64,000 nt of DNA from Hyphomonadaceae bacterium TMED5 (GCA_002173095.1 NHBK01000005.1:153678-217677); one strand, 5' to 3'; positions 43,215 through 51,449 are shown, counted from the stretch's first letter. Made by a program: numbers and translations. Notes: generated from the sequence alone by a model not told the origin.

Positions 43215-43654
43215 GCCGACGCGCAGACAGACGCTTTATGGGACGGGCGCTTGAACTCGCCCGCCTGAATTACGGCCTGACGGGAGATAATCCTTCCGTC
43301 GGCTGTGTTCTGGTCGACCCGCTTGGCCGGATTGTTGGCGAAGGCGTCACCGGCGAAGGTGGCCGACCACATGCAGAGCAAATTGCACTGGATGATGCTG
43401 GCGACCGCGCTGCGCTGGCTACCGCATACGTCACGCTGGAACCGTGCCGCGAACGCTCTACCGGTGAGGACGCCTGTTCGAAACGCCTGATTGATGCTGG
43501 TATTGGACGCGTTGTCTGCGCAATCGCGGACAAACACCCGAAAGGCGCCGGCGGTTTTGCAGCCCTGCGTGCAGCTGGCATTCCGGTTTTCGTCGGCTTG
43601 AAACAGGATGACGCTGACGTCCTTTATGAAGACTTCTTCAACCTGCACGGCTAA
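43211..43654 (+). CDS. RibD-like stand-alone deaminase domain
   Basis: A 147-residue zinc deaminase of the cytidine-deaminase fold. Zinc ligands and catalytic Glu are in RPHAEQIAL, and the cysteines in TLEPCRERSTGEDACSKR. It resembles the N-terminal half of RibD (GDNPSVGCVLVDPLGRIVGEG, YVTLEPC, AGIGRVV) but lacks the reductase half and the RibD-specific GRTPPC after the first Cys, which is replaced by a spacing one residue longer. Substrate is therefore uncertain: a pyrimidine deaminase is likely. It is coupled to gpmA by overlap. Confidence 0.85.
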   Translation: MSRRADRRFMGRALELARLNYGLTGDNPSVGCVLVDPLGRIVGEGVTGEGGRPHAEQIALDDAGDRAALATAYVTLEPCRERSTGEDACSKRLIDAGIGRVVCAIADKHPKGAGGFAALRAAGIPVFVGLKQDDADVLYEDFFNLHG

Positions 43655-43769
43655 TCGACACTTTCCTCTTGTGACCCGTGTGCCACAGAGTTGCCAATCC
43701 GGCACATTGGCGCTTGAACCCCGCTCCAACCCCGCGTAAGCCTTCGGCTTCCAGACGGAGCATCAAATC

Positions 43770-44993
43770 ATGGGCGCAAAATACCGCCTCTTCGGGTCAG
43801 AGACCTCACCCTATTCCATCAAAGTGCGCAGCTATCTGCGTTACAAGAAGCTTCCATTCGATTGGATCGCGAAAGGGTTTGGGACTGAAGAAGAGTTCCA
43901 GTCGCTGGCGAAAAGCCAGGCGCTGCCCATGCTTGTTTCGCCAAAGGGCGGCGTCGCACACGACTCCACCAGCATTCTGAGCCAGATCGAACCGCGTACG
44001 AAGAAATATAGCGCCACGCCAGACGATAAAGCCTGCCGTGCACTCGCGCTTCTGCTCGAAGAATATGCCGATGAATGGCTGAATAAAGCCATGTTCCATT
44101 ATCGCTGGGGCACATCCAAAGCTGCGAAAACAGCTGCGGCGCGTCAGGCTGAGCACATCTTTGCGGGCTTCACCGTCGAAGGCCTCGCGGACATCGAAAA
44201 GTCTATCGCGAAAAGCATGACAGGTCGCCTGAAGCTGGTTGGCTCAACGAAAAAGACCGGCCCAGTTCTGGAAGGCTCATTCACGCGGTTCCTCACCCTG
44301 TTGAATGCGCATCTGGAAAAGCATCTCTTCCTGTTTGGCGGCCATCCAAGCTTTGCAGACTTCGCAATTGCGGGTCAGCTCATCCAGCTGATGAAAGACG
44401 AAGTGTCCGGCAATCTGATCCGCGAAACCGCACCATTCGTGACCGCCTGGTGTGAGTTCATGGAAGAACCACGCCAGGGCGCACCGTTTGAAAGCTTTGA
44501 AGCGGTTTCAGACACGCTTCTGGCGCTGATCAAAGATGAAGTCGCGCCGACCTACATTGCTTGGGCTGAAGCAAACGCTGAATCTCTCGCGAAAAAGCGC
44601 AAGACTGTGACTGTCAGCATTGATGGCACGGACTTCAAACAAGGCGTTCAGACGCACACGCGGTCTTCCTACGAGGCGGTAAAAGCCGCCTTTGCAGAAA
44701 CGCCTGCTACGCCAGAGCTGGAAGCCTTCCTGAAAGACGCTGGCCTGAGCGACATTCTCACTCTTGGTGAGCCTGAACCGGTTGCTGAACCGGAACCAGA
44801 AGCGCCTGCAGAAGAACCAGCGGCAGAAACCAAAGTCGTGCCAGACACGCCAGAGGCAGAAGAAGTTCCAGCCGCGGCAGAGGCCGAAACTGAAGCTGAG
44901 GCGGAGGCTGAGCCTGAAGCACCGGCTGAGCCTGAAGTCAGCGCGGAGGATGACGCGCCCGAAACGGGCGAAGATCCAGAGAAAACCGAATAA
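43770..44993 (+). CDS. GST-like protein with a long acidic Glu/Pro/Ala tail
   Basis: A 407-residue cytoplasmic protein. Residues 1-75 give a thioredoxin/GST N-terminal fold (SETSPYSIKVRSYLRYKKLPFDW, with a SerPro motif instead of Cys), and residues 85-245 the helical GST C-terminal domain (FGGHPSFADFAIAGQLIQL, the N-capping box). Residues 250-320 form a further helical part. The last about 85 residues are almost only Glu, Pro and Ala with a few Asp. Such a tail is not known in ordinary GSTs. GGAG lies 8 bases upstream. It ends at a strong terminator shared with hsp20. Confidence 0.82.
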   Translation: MGAKYRLFGSETSPYSIKVRSYLRYKKLPFDWIAKGFGTEEEFQSLAKSQALPMLVSPKGGVAHDSTSILSQIEPRTKKYSATPDDKACRALALLLEEYADEWLNKAMFHYRWGTSKAAKTAAARQAEHIFAGFTVEGLADIEKSIAKSMTGRLKLVGSTKKTGPVLEGSFTRFLTLLNAHLEKHLFLFGGHPSFADFAIAGQLIQLMKDEVSGNLIRETAPFVTAWCEFMEEPRQGAPFESFEAVSDTLLALIKDEVAPTYIAWAEANAESLAKKRKTVTVSIDGTDFKQGVQTHTRSSYEAVKAAFAETPATPELEAFLKDAGLSDILTLGEPEPVAEPEPEAPAEEPAAETKVVPDTPEAEEVPAAAEAETEAEAEAEPEAPAEPEVSAEDDAPETGEDPEKTE

Positions 44994-44994
44994 G

Positions 44995-45027
44995 AAAAAA
45001 CGGCGCATCCAACGATGCGCCGTTTCT
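44995..45027. terminator. Strong bidirectional terminator
   Basis: AAACGGCGCATC (44998-45009) pairs perfectly with GATGCGCCGTTT (45014-45025), loop CAAC, with A- and T-runs on both sides. It ends the GST-like gene and the convergent hsp20 gene. Confidence 0.93.
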
Positions 45028-45061
45028 CACTCTGGGGGGAGGTTCTCTGTCGTCTTAAACG

Positions 45062-45538
45062 TTAGGCGACGTTTTTGCCGCCCTCAATCACTTTCGGACC
45101 TGCGCTCTCACTGGTCGCACCAATAGAGATTTTGCGCGGCTTCATCGCTTCTGGAAGTTGACGCTCCAGCTGGATGCGCAGAAGACCGTTTTGCAGGTCA
45201 GCGCCCTTCACAATTACGTGGTCAGCGAGCTGGAAGCGTCGAATAAAGCTTCGCTCTGCAATGCCACGGTGAAGGAATTCGCGAGCCTCGCCCTCATCAT
45301 TCGAGCCGGCTTTGCCAGCAACCGTGAGAAGGCCTTCTTTGGTCTCAATGTCGAGATTGTCTTCGCCGAAACCAGCTACAGCCAGTTCGATGCGGAATTC
45401 ATTATCGCCGATTTTCTCAATGTTATAAGGCGGGTAGCCCTGTGAGTTGTCCAGGCGGGACGCAGCGTCGAGCATATTGGCAACGCGGTCAAAGCCAACC
45501 ACAGAACGGTAAATCGGTGTGAGATCGATCGTTTGCAT
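45062..45538 (-). CDS. Hsp20/IbpA-type small heat-shock protein
   Basis: A 158-residue alpha-crystallin-domain chaperone that holds unfolding proteins. The N-terminus MQTIDLTPIYRSVVGFDRV is that of IbpA-type proteins; the crystallin domain has YPPYNIEKIGDNEFRIELAVAGF (in the family as YPPYNIE and ELAVAGF) and the final GLLRIQLERQLPEAMKPRKI with the I-x-I-like end. It is controlled by an RpoH promoter (45657-45684) and a ROSE-type RNA thermometer (about 45538-45600). The 5' leader is about 110 bases. It shares a terminator with the convergent GST-like gene. Confidence 0.95.
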   Translation of the reverse strand: MQTIDLTPIYRSVVGFDRVANMLDAASRLDNSQGYPPYNIEKIGDNEFRIELAVAGFGEDNLDIETKEGLLTVAGKAGSNDEGEAREFLHRGIAERSFIRRFQLADHVIVKGADLQNGLLRIQLERQLPEAMKPRKISIGATSESAGPKVIEGGKNVA

Positions 45539-45649
45539 AATATTGTCCTTTCACAAGCAACAAGTTTGGCAGGTGCCCCTGCTTTCAGTTTTCACCCGAT
45601 GCCCGAATTCGGCGCATCTTCGGTCGCGACCCGGAACCGGCGTCTCGAC
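45539..45649 (-). ncRNA. ROSE-like RNA thermometer in the hsp20 leader
   Basis: Minus-strand leader. Upstream hairpins include GCAGG-GGCA-CCTGC. The last hairpin has the ROSE box UUGCU at 45560-45556, a GUGA tetraloop, and the ribosome site AAGGA at 45550-45546. UUGU pairs with ACAA, U-G and a G-G pair form across the ribosome site, one C bulges, and UU pairs with AA. This matches the ROSE fold that hides the ribosome site until heated. Confidence 0.65.
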
Positions 45650-45656
45650 AGAACGT

Positions 45657-45684
45657 ATATGGGGTGCCATTTTGCGCTCGCAAG
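45657..45684 (-). promoter_or_regulatory. RpoH (sigma-32) heat-shock promoter of hsp20
   Basis: On the minus strand CTTGCGA (45684-45678), 13 bases, and CCCCATAT (45664-45657) match the E. coli sigma-32 consensus CTTGAAA-N13/14-CCCCATNT in all but two positions. Expected start about 45650. Confidence 0.8.
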
Positions 45685-45721
45685 AGGTCTTGTCCCGACC
45701 AGCACCCAGGAGGAAATCTTC

Positions 45722-46678
45722 ATGAAGAACGCCCTGCTCACGACGAGCATTCTTTCACTCTCTCTTTTCGCAGCAGCCTGTGGCGGAGATACGCCGGAAC
45801 CAACCAGTGAAACGGCATCCGCCCCACCCGCGACTGAAACACCTGCCCCGGATGAAATGGGCAGCATGACGTTGGAAGAAATCGTCACGGCAGACTGGCG
45901 CTCTGAAGGCAATATTGCCCGCAATGAGTTCCGCAACCCGGTCGAGACTCTCGAATTCTTTGACATTGAACCGGACGATTCTGTTCTTGAAGTCTGGCCG
46001 GGCGGCGGCTGGTACACAGAAATTCTCGCGCCTTATCTGGCCGAGGAAGGCCGCTATATTGCTGCCGGTCCAGACCCTGCGGCATCTGATTATGCGCAAC
46101 GCTCTTATGATTCATTCTCTGAGCGCTTCCTCTCCGCACCTGAAATGTACGGCGAAATCGAGTTTGTTCCGCTCAGCCGGGATACCGGTCCGCTGCTCGC
46201 AGAAGGTGATTGCGTGGATGCCGTCCTGACCTTCCGCAACATCCATAACTGGATGGCCGGTCAGTATGCCGACAAAATGTTCTCCGACATGTATGACGCC
46301 CTCTGCGAAGGCGGCACACTCGGCGTGGTCGAGCACCGTCTGAACAGCGCCGACATGCAGGACCCAAGCGCGTCCAACGGCTATGTGCATGAGGACTATG
46401 CGGTTCAACTGGCAGAAGCAGCTGGCTTTGTTCTGGTCGAAAGCTCAGAGATCAACGCAAACCCTGCAGACACAAAAGACCATCCGGGAGGCGTCTGGAA
46501 CCTTCCGCCAAATCTGCGCACCACAGATGCTAACCGCGAAGAGATCGAAGGCTATGACGCCTCTGTCTTTGAAGCGATTGGCGAAAGTGACCGCATGACG
46601 CTTATGTTCCGCAAACCAACCGCAGAGGAAATTGCGGCGGCTGAAGCTGAGGCAGCAGAAGAAGAAACCGAAGAATAA
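45722..46678 (+). CDS. Lipoprotein-type class I methyltransferase (COG4798-like)
   Basis: A 318-residue protein with a lipoprotein signal (SLSLFAAACGGDTP, lipobox AAAC) and a SAM-methyltransferase fold. The motif SVLEVWPGGGWYTEIL is a variant of the glycine-rich SAM site, and DAVLTFRNIHNWM the usual motif IV. It fits the predicted periplasmic methyltransferase group COG4798; whether SAM is available outside the membrane is unclear. The C-terminus is Glu/Ala-rich. AGGAGG lies 8 bases before the ATG at 45722. The frame is open 63 codons further upstream, but that part overlaps the hsp20 leader and is not used. Confidence 0.85.
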   Translation: MKNALLTTSILSLSLFAAACGGDTPEPTSETASAPPATETPAPDEMGSMTLEEIVTADWRSEGNIARNEFRNPVETLEFFDIEPDDSVLEVWPGGGWYTEILAPYLAEEGRYIAAGPDPAASDYAQRSYDSFSERFLSAPEMYGEIEFVPLSRDTGPLLAEGDCVDAVLTFRNIHNWMAGQYADKMFSDMYDALCEGGTLGVVEHRLNSADMQDPSASNGYVHEDYAVQLAEAAGFVLVESSEINANPADTKDHPGGVWNLPPNLRTTDANREEIEGYDASVFEAIGESDRMTLMFRKPTAEEIAAAEAEAAEEETEE

Positions 46679-46697
46679 GCCTCACGGCTCAATCCAA

Positions 46698-46731
46698 AGA
46701 AAAAGCCCGGCATCACGCCGGGCTTTTTTTA
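46698..46731. terminator. Bidirectional terminator
   Basis: GCCCGGC (46705-46711) and GCCGGGC (46717-46723) with A- and T-runs on both sides. The stop codon TTA of the minus-strand neighbour lies in the T-run. Confidence 0.88.
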
Positions 46732-47250
46732 ACTTGCCAGACCAAGCGCTTCAAAAGCGCTCGCAACGTCTGGCTTCATCGTAAATCTGTTGTCTGCGCT
46801 TAGGTCGGCCAGAATGCCGGTCATAAATTTTTTGTCCGGACGGGATTCTGACGGCGGCGCGGGCCACAATTCGGCCTGTCTTTCTGCGCACATCGTTCCA
46901 AACCATAAATGCCATGTTTGAGCTTTCCAGCCACAAGCCTTGCTCAGTTCCTGTGAGGTTGAGCCCGGATTCTTCATTAGAGTTTTTATAACCAGAGCTT
47001 CAGTTTCCGAAGCAGGCTTCTCGGAAAACGAAGATATGACTCTCTGGTTGATCGTCATATCGGAATAACGGTCATAAACTTGCTGAACCTTAGCCTCCTG
47101 GCTGGCGGTCATCGCATCTAGAATGATTTGAGCGTCCTGCCGTTGCTGCTCAGAACCATTCGCCAGCAAACGCTCTGCGTTGTTCTTAAGCTTTGCCAGT
47201 TCATTAGATGACATGAACTCAATACGCTTCAATGTGCTTTCAATACCCAT
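46729..47250 (-). CDS. Hypothetical protein with a winged-helix-like segment, 173 residues
   Basis: Unrecognised. The N-terminal helices (LKRIEFMSSNELAKLKNNAERLL and QRQDAQIILDAMTASQ) look coiled-coil-like. Residues about 90-125 (TLMKNPGSTSQELSKACGW followed by KAQTWHLWFGTM) resemble a helix-turn-helix. It may be a small regulator. Start 47250 or the internal ATG 47214; neither has a good ribosome site. It follows the carboxyltransferase by 18 bases on the same strand. Confidence 0.5.
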   Translation of the reverse strand: MGIESTLKRIEFMSSNELAKLKNNAERLLANGSEQQRQDAQIILDAMTASQEAKVQQVYDRYSDMTINQRVISSFSEKPASETEALVIKTLMKNPGSTSQELSKACGWKAQTWHLWFGTMCAERQAELWPAPPSESRPDKKFMTGILADLSADNRFTMKPDVASAFEALGLAS

Positions 47251-47268
47251 ATTTTCAATTCACTGGCC

Positions 47269-48816
47269 CTAAGGCCGATACCCCTTTGGTTTATATCCCG
47301 GCTCAATCATGCGGTCCGCATGGTGGACGAAATCCACCAATAGCGGGCGCGTATCGCGCGGGTCGATAATGTCTTCAGCGAGGAACGCTTCCGCTGTGCG
47401 GAAGGGCGAACGCATGGCGTCAAACTTGGCATAAAGCGCTTCCAGAAAAGCACCCTTATCGTCTGCCTCTGAAATCTCTTTGCGATAGGCCGCCTCAATG
47501 CCGCCAGCCATAGGTAGAGAGCCCCAATCACCTGACGGCCAGGCATAGCGCCACTTTGTTCGCGTCGGGTTCATCATGGCTGAGCCTGCCAGACCGAAGG
47601 CCTTGCGAATGACCACCGCACACACCGGTACTTTCGCCTGATACATGGCAGACATGGCGCGCACGCCCTTACGCGTGACGCCATTGGTTTCCTGCTTCAC
47701 GCCAACCGCAAAGCCTGCACAGTCGACAAAGTGAATGATCGGCAGATGGAAAGTGTCACACAGATCGACATGCCGGGTCACCTTATCGCATGTGTCCGGC
47801 GTCCAGGCGCCATCAAGAAAGAACGGATCCCCCGCCAGAATGCCGACAGGAAACCCATCAATGCGGGCGAAACCCGTTACAATGCCTTTGCCCCAATAGC
47901 GGCCAATCTCGAAAAAGCTGTCTTTATCGACGCAGGCATTGACGATTTTACGCGGCATGTAAGGCGTTTTGCCATCGGTCGGCACAATGTCGATCAGACT
48001 TTCTTCACGGCGGTTCGGGTCATCTGTCGGCACGGTGCGCGCTGGTCGCTCATGCACTGACATTGGCAGGTAAGACAGGAACTGACGGGTCTTCTCAAAG
48101 GCGTCGGCTTCAGACTCTACCGCTTCATCCACCGTACCGTTCTTGGCCTGAATGTTCCAGCCGCCCAGCTCTTCCTTGGTCACATCCTCGCCAATGGCGC
48201 GCGCGACAGGCGGGCCCGCGACGAAGACCTGAGAGAGTTCTTTCACCATCACCGAATAATGGCTGGCACCCACGCGCCCTGCGCCAAGGCCTGCACAAGG
48301 GCCAAGGGCGAGAGAGACAACTGGAATTTCAGCGAGATTTTCAACCGCATATTCCCAGCCCGGCGTTTCGGGAATGTAGGTACGCGGGTCTTTATCCAGC
48401 ATTTTGATGGAGCCGCCACCGCCTGTACCGTCCACCAGTCGGATAAGCGGCAGACGGTATTCACCCGCCATTTTTTCCGCGATGAGCATTTTACCGCGAA
48501 TGGAGGCATCCGCTGCGCCGCCGCGCACGGTGAAATCATCGCCAAGAATGACAACGGGCTTACCGCCGACTTTGCCGCGGCCCACCACCATATTGGCGGG
48601 CAGGAAGTCTTTCAGCTGATGATTTTCATCATATTCAGCGCGACCTGCAATCTTGCCGATCTCCTGGAAACTGCCCGGGTCTGCCAGAAACGCCACACGT
48701 TCGCGCACCGTCAGTTTACCGCGTCCGCGCTGGCGAGAGACGGGCTCTTCGCCGCCCATTTTCTCTGCCAGTCGTTCGCGCGCGCGCAATTCTTCTATAT
48801 GCGGCTTCCAGCTCAT
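47269..48816 (-). CDS. Acyl-CoA carboxylase, carboxyltransferase (beta) subunit
   Basis: Carboxyltransferase of 515 residues, of the propionyl-/acetyl-CoA carboxylase beta type. It moves a carboxyl group from biotin to an acyl-CoA. The crotonase-type N- and C-domains show LVDGTGGGGSIKML, PCAGLGAGRVG, IHFVDCAGFAVGVKQE and KAFGLAGSAMMNP, where the oxyanion-hole glycines sit. GGGGAGA lies 7 bases before the ATG. No biotin-carboxylase subunit is nearby, so substrate (propionyl-, acetyl- or methylcrotonyl-CoA) is open; the PccB-like pattern is most probable. Confidence 0.9.
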   Translation of the reverse strand: MSWKPHIEELRARERLAEKMGGEEPVSRQRGRGKLTVRERVAFLADPGSFQEIGKIAGRAEYDENHQLKDFLPANMVVGRGKVGGKPVVILGDDFTVRGGAADASIRGKMLIAEKMAGEYRLPLIRLVDGTGGGGSIKMLDKDPRTYIPETPGWEYAVENLAEIPVVSLALGPCAGLGAGRVGASHYSVMVKELSQVFVAGPPVARAIGEDVTKEELGGWNIQAKNGTVDEAVESEADAFEKTRQFLSYLPMSVHERPARTVPTDDPNRREESLIDIVPTDGKTPYMPRKIVNACVDKDSFFEIGRYWGKGIVTGFARIDGFPVGILAGDPFFLDGAWTPDTCDKVTRHVDLCDTFHLPIIHFVDCAGFAVGVKQETNGVTRKGVRAMSAMYQAKVPVCAVVIRKAFGLAGSAMMNPTRTKWRYAWPSGDWGSLPMAGGIEAAYRKEISEADDKGAFLEALYAKFDAMRSPFRTAEAFLAEDIIDPRDTRPLLVDFVHHADRMIEPGYKPKGYRP

Positions 48817-48911
48817 GCGTTTCTCCCCTGCGTGTCGTCTTGTGATCTTTTCTGCAATGTTAATCAGGGATAGGACCGGGGTATAGAGGATTATTCGGCG
48901 CAGCAGATTTC

Positions 48912-49616
48912 ATGACCAGAACACTCACATTTGTTCCCGGCACCATGTGCACACAGGCCGTCTGGCAACCCGTCTGGGATAAGCTGGGCGATGGGCTGGT
49001 CTGCGATTATCTGGCGATTGAACGCTCAGAAACGTCAGAGGCGTTTCGTCAGACCTTTCTGACGGCGGCTGAGCATGCACCGCTCAATCTGGTGGCCTTT
49101 TCCATGGGCGGATATCTGGCGCTTGAATTTGCCATCACCCATCCAGATAAAGTCAGCTCTCTCATCACGGTATCGTCATCAGCCTATGGCCTGCATGAGG
49201 CCGAAAAGAAACAACGCCAGTCCGCCATTCAATACCTGAAAACCCATCGCTATACCGGCATTGCAGATGCGCGGCTGAAACAGATGCTGCACGCCACCCG
49301 TCACAGGGATGAGCCGATCAAACAAGTCATGCGGGATATGGATGCAGAGCTTGGCGTGGAAACGCTGATGACTCAGCTCACCGTGACGAGTGAGCGTGAA
49401 AACCTGATGGATCGCCTGCCTGAGATCACCTGCACCAGCCTTATTCTGGGCGGAGATGAAGACCCATTCCTCACCGTGGCGCAAAAACAGGCCATGACAG
49501 AAGCCATCCCAAACGCACGAACGGACACGGCTCCCGTTTGCGGCCATATGGTGCCATTGGAGCGCGCGGAATGGCTGGCCGGGCAGATTTCATCCTTCCA
49601 CAGCTCTTTCGATTGA
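48912..49616 (+). CDS. Alpha/beta hydrolase
   Basis: A 234-residue cytoplasmic hydrolase. The nucleophile elbow is AFSMGGYLAL (Ser in G-x-S-x-G-like FSMGG), the acid is probably the Asp of GGDEDPFLT, and the His is in CGHMVPLERAEW. The oxyanion loop FVPGTMCTQAVW follows strand 1. It is a small single-domain member; substrate unknown. It is divergent from the carboxyltransferase gene and precedes the SCP2 gene by 100 bases. Confidence 0.9.
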   Translation: MTRTLTFVPGTMCTQAVWQPVWDKLGDGLVCDYLAIERSETSEAFRQTFLTAAEHAPLNLVAFSMGGYLALEFAITHPDKVSSLITVSSSAYGLHEAEKKQRQSAIQYLKTHRYTGIADARLKQMLHATRHRDEPIKQVMRDMDAELGVETLMTQLTVTSERENLMDRLPEITCTSLILGGDEDPFLTVAQKQAMTEAIPNARTDTAPVCGHMVPLERAEWLAGQISSFHSSFD

Positions 49617-49717
49617 ACTGCTTTTTGCGGGCTGACATCTGTGTGAGTTTTCCCTCACACACTTGCCTTCATCGCGACCGGAGGCCATAGAGCGTTTCAA
49701 ACTTCATGGAGACTCAC

Positions 49718-50020
49718 ATGGATCTCGCTGCTCTGACAGCTAAAGCGAACGAAGTCCTCAGCGGCGGCGTTGATTTCAACAAAGTCGTAAAGTTCGATTT
49801 CATGGAGGCAGGCCAGCTGCTTCTGAATGGCGCGCAGGGCGTTGCTTCAAATGAAGATGGCGATGCCGATGCCACCGTAACGGTGAAATGGGACGACTTT
49901 GAAAAACTCATCAAAGGTCAGCTCGACCCAACCATGGCCTTCATGCAGGGCAAGCTGAAAGTCGCTGGCGACATGTCTGTTGTCATGCAGCTGCAGTCTC
50001 TTTTCTCCAAACTGACCTGA
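49718..50020 (+). CDS. SCP2 sterol-carrier-domain protein
   Basis: A 100-residue protein consisting of one SCP2 lipid-binding domain: KFDFMEAGQLLLNG, ATVTVKWDDFEKLIKGQLDP and TMAFMQGKLKVAGDMSVVMQL. The last two blocks are the family signature. The pocket binds acyl chains, sterols or hopanoids. The ATG at 49718 has GGAG 6 bases upstream; the ATG at 49706 contributes the GGAG itself and is less likely. It lies between two hydrolases on the same strand, so it may feed them lipid substrate. Confidence 0.93.
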   Translation: MDLAALTAKANEVLSGGVDFNKVVKFDFMEAGQLLLNGAQGVASNEDGDADATVTVKWDDFEKLIKGQLDPTMAFMQGKLKVAGDMSVVMQLQSLFSKLT

Positions 50021-50030
50021 TCGGGGCTCC

Positions 50031-50966
50031 ATGTCCGCGTCCGGTCTAGTCGAGATTGAAGGCAATCCGCCGCCAAAAGGTGCCAAAGTGCATTGGCTGG
50101 ATGGCGCAGAAGGGCGCAAGCTTCGCATGTGCGTTGCGCCAGCGCTGGACCGGTCTGCCCCGCGCGGCACGGTAATTGTCTGCCCCGGACGAACAGAATT
50201 CATCGAGAAATATTTCGAGGTTGGACGCGAGCTTCAGGATATGGGGTTTGCGGTCCTCATGCTCGACTGGCCGGGACAAGGTCTGTCCTCCCGGCTGCTT
50301 CCGGATTCGCGCAAAGGCCATATCGACAATTTCTCGACCTTCATGAATGCGCTCACAAAAGCGCTGGATGAAATGAATGATGAACTGCCGCGCCCTTATG
50401 TGTCGCTGGCCCATTCCATGGGTGGAGCGATTGCGCTGGCGGCCATCGCCAAAAAGCTGGTCGAGGTGGACGCTGCTGCCTTCAGCGCACCTATGTGGGG
50501 GCTAAAAAGCCGCTTTATGGGCATGAAATATCTGGCCTGGTCGATGAAGACCCTGGGTCAGGGCAATAAATTCGCGATCAAACCCGGCCCGCGCGAAAGC
50601 TTTGAAGACAATATCGTCACCCATTGCGAAGAACGCTGGGCGCTGCACGAACGCCTGATTGACGCCAAGCCTGAGCTTGGCCTTGGCCCAATCACATGGC
50701 GCTGGCTGGGCGCGTCTCTCGATGTGATTGATGCCTTCGCCAAACCGTCTGTGCTGGAGAATGTCTCCTGCCCTGTTCTCATCGCAACGGCCGGTGAAGA
50801 AGAACTGGTCGATAATCAGAGCCATCAACGCATTTCAGCGAACCTTCAGAATGTTGAGCGGATTTTCATTCCGAATGCCCGCCACGAAATCCTGATGGAA
50901 ACCGACGAGGTACGCGCGCAGTTCTGGGCTGCCTTTGGCCGGCTGCTTGATCGGGCCGGCATCTGA
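50031..50966 (+). CDS. Lysophospholipase-like alpha/beta hydrolase
   Basis: A 311-residue hydrolase of the lysophospholipase/monoglyceride-lipase group. Motifs are GTVIVCPGRTEFIEKYFEV (oxyanion loop), VLMLDWPGQGLSSR, LAHSMGGAIALAAIAKK (nucleophile Ser) and ARHEILMETDEVR with the catalytic His. The Asp is expected near LIATAGEEELVDN. It begins 10 bases after the SCP2 stop, so the two are cotranscribed. Probably acts on glycerides or lysolipids; exact substrate unknown. Confidence 0.92.
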   Translation: MSASGLVEIEGNPPPKGAKVHWLDGAEGRKLRMCVAPALDRSAPRGTVIVCPGRTEFIEKYFEVGRELQDMGFAVLMLDWPGQGLSSRLLPDSRKGHIDNFSTFMNALTKALDEMNDELPRPYVSLAHSMGGAIALAAIAKKLVEVDAAAFSAPMWGLKSRFMGMKYLAWSMKTLGQGNKFAIKPGPRESFEDNIVTHCEERWALHERLIDAKPELGLGPITWRWLGASLDVIDAFAKPSVLENVSCPVLIATAGEEELVDNQSHQRISANLQNVERIFIPNARHEILMETDEVRAQFWAAFGRLLDRAGI

Positions 50967-50976
50967 TCTCGCGATC

Positions 50977-51004
50977 ACATTTAAATGTAACTCACTACAT
51001 TTAA
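50977..51004. promoter_or_regulatory. Palindrome and repeat ahead of a small secreted-protein gene
   Basis: ACATTTAAATGT (50977-50988) is a perfect 12-bp palindrome; its half ACATTTAA recurs at 50997-51004, 20 bases on (two helix turns). It sits 60-85 bases before the 51063 start and looks like a regulator binding site. Confidence 0.4.
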
Positions 51005-51062
51005 CTTCCAGCTCTGGCTGTTTCCTGTTATCTGAAACGGATAAAACACAGGAGGAAACACC

Positions 51063-51410
51063 ATGACTAAAACAGCTCTACTGGCGGGCATTGCGCTGAC
51101 TGGCTTTGCTTTTTCTGCGTCGGCCGACGAACCAACCACTCTGGAGAATGTCGTAAGCCACGGCGTGACGATGAATGTTCAGGGCCTGCCAATTCCCGTG
51201 GTCTATCATGACGATGGCACATATTCGGCGAACGCGATGGGCAGCGATATTCCCGGCACATGGCGTATTGAAGGCCATTCGCTATGCACTGAATCTTCAA
51301 TGCAACCTGGCGAGAGCTGCACCGAGTATCCGGACGGCAAAGGCCCGGGCGACACGTTCAATGTGAATTCCGCCTCACTGGGCGCAGTCACTGTCACGAT
51401 CAACGAATAA
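51063..51410 (+). CDS. Small secreted hypothetical protein, 115 residues
   Basis: Signal peptide (ALLAGIALTGFAFSASA) then a small beta-domain: DDGTYSANAMGSDIPGTWRIEG, LCTESSMQPGESCTEYP and a final AVTVTINE. The TY-x-x-x-x-G-x-GTW pattern and two Cys recall small alphaproteobacterial periplasmic proteins of unknown function. GGAGGAA lies 8 bases before the ATG. The palindrome and repeat upstream suggest its own regulation. It is followed by a terminator inside the end of the convergent EamA gene. Confidence 0.75.
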   Translation: MTKTALLAGIALTGFAFSASADEPTTLENVVSHGVTMNVQGLPIPVVYHDDGTYSANAMGSDIPGTWRIEGHSLCTESSMQPGESCTEYPDGKGPGDTFNVNSASLGAVTVTINE

Positions 51411-51449
51411 AACGGCGCGCGCTCAGTTTTCGGGCTGGGCGCGCCTTTT
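51411..51449 (+). terminator. Terminator overlapping the EamA gene end
   Basis: GGCGCGC (51414-51420) pairs with GCGCGCC (51439-51445), 18-base loop, then TTTT. The 3' arm and T-run lie in coding sequence of the convergent gene, which ends at 51423. Confidence 0.6.

Noticed and set aside
45533..45721. Longer start for the methyltransferase gene
   Set aside because: It would run through the hsp20 leader and promoter; AGGAGG and the lipoprotein signal fix the start at 45722.
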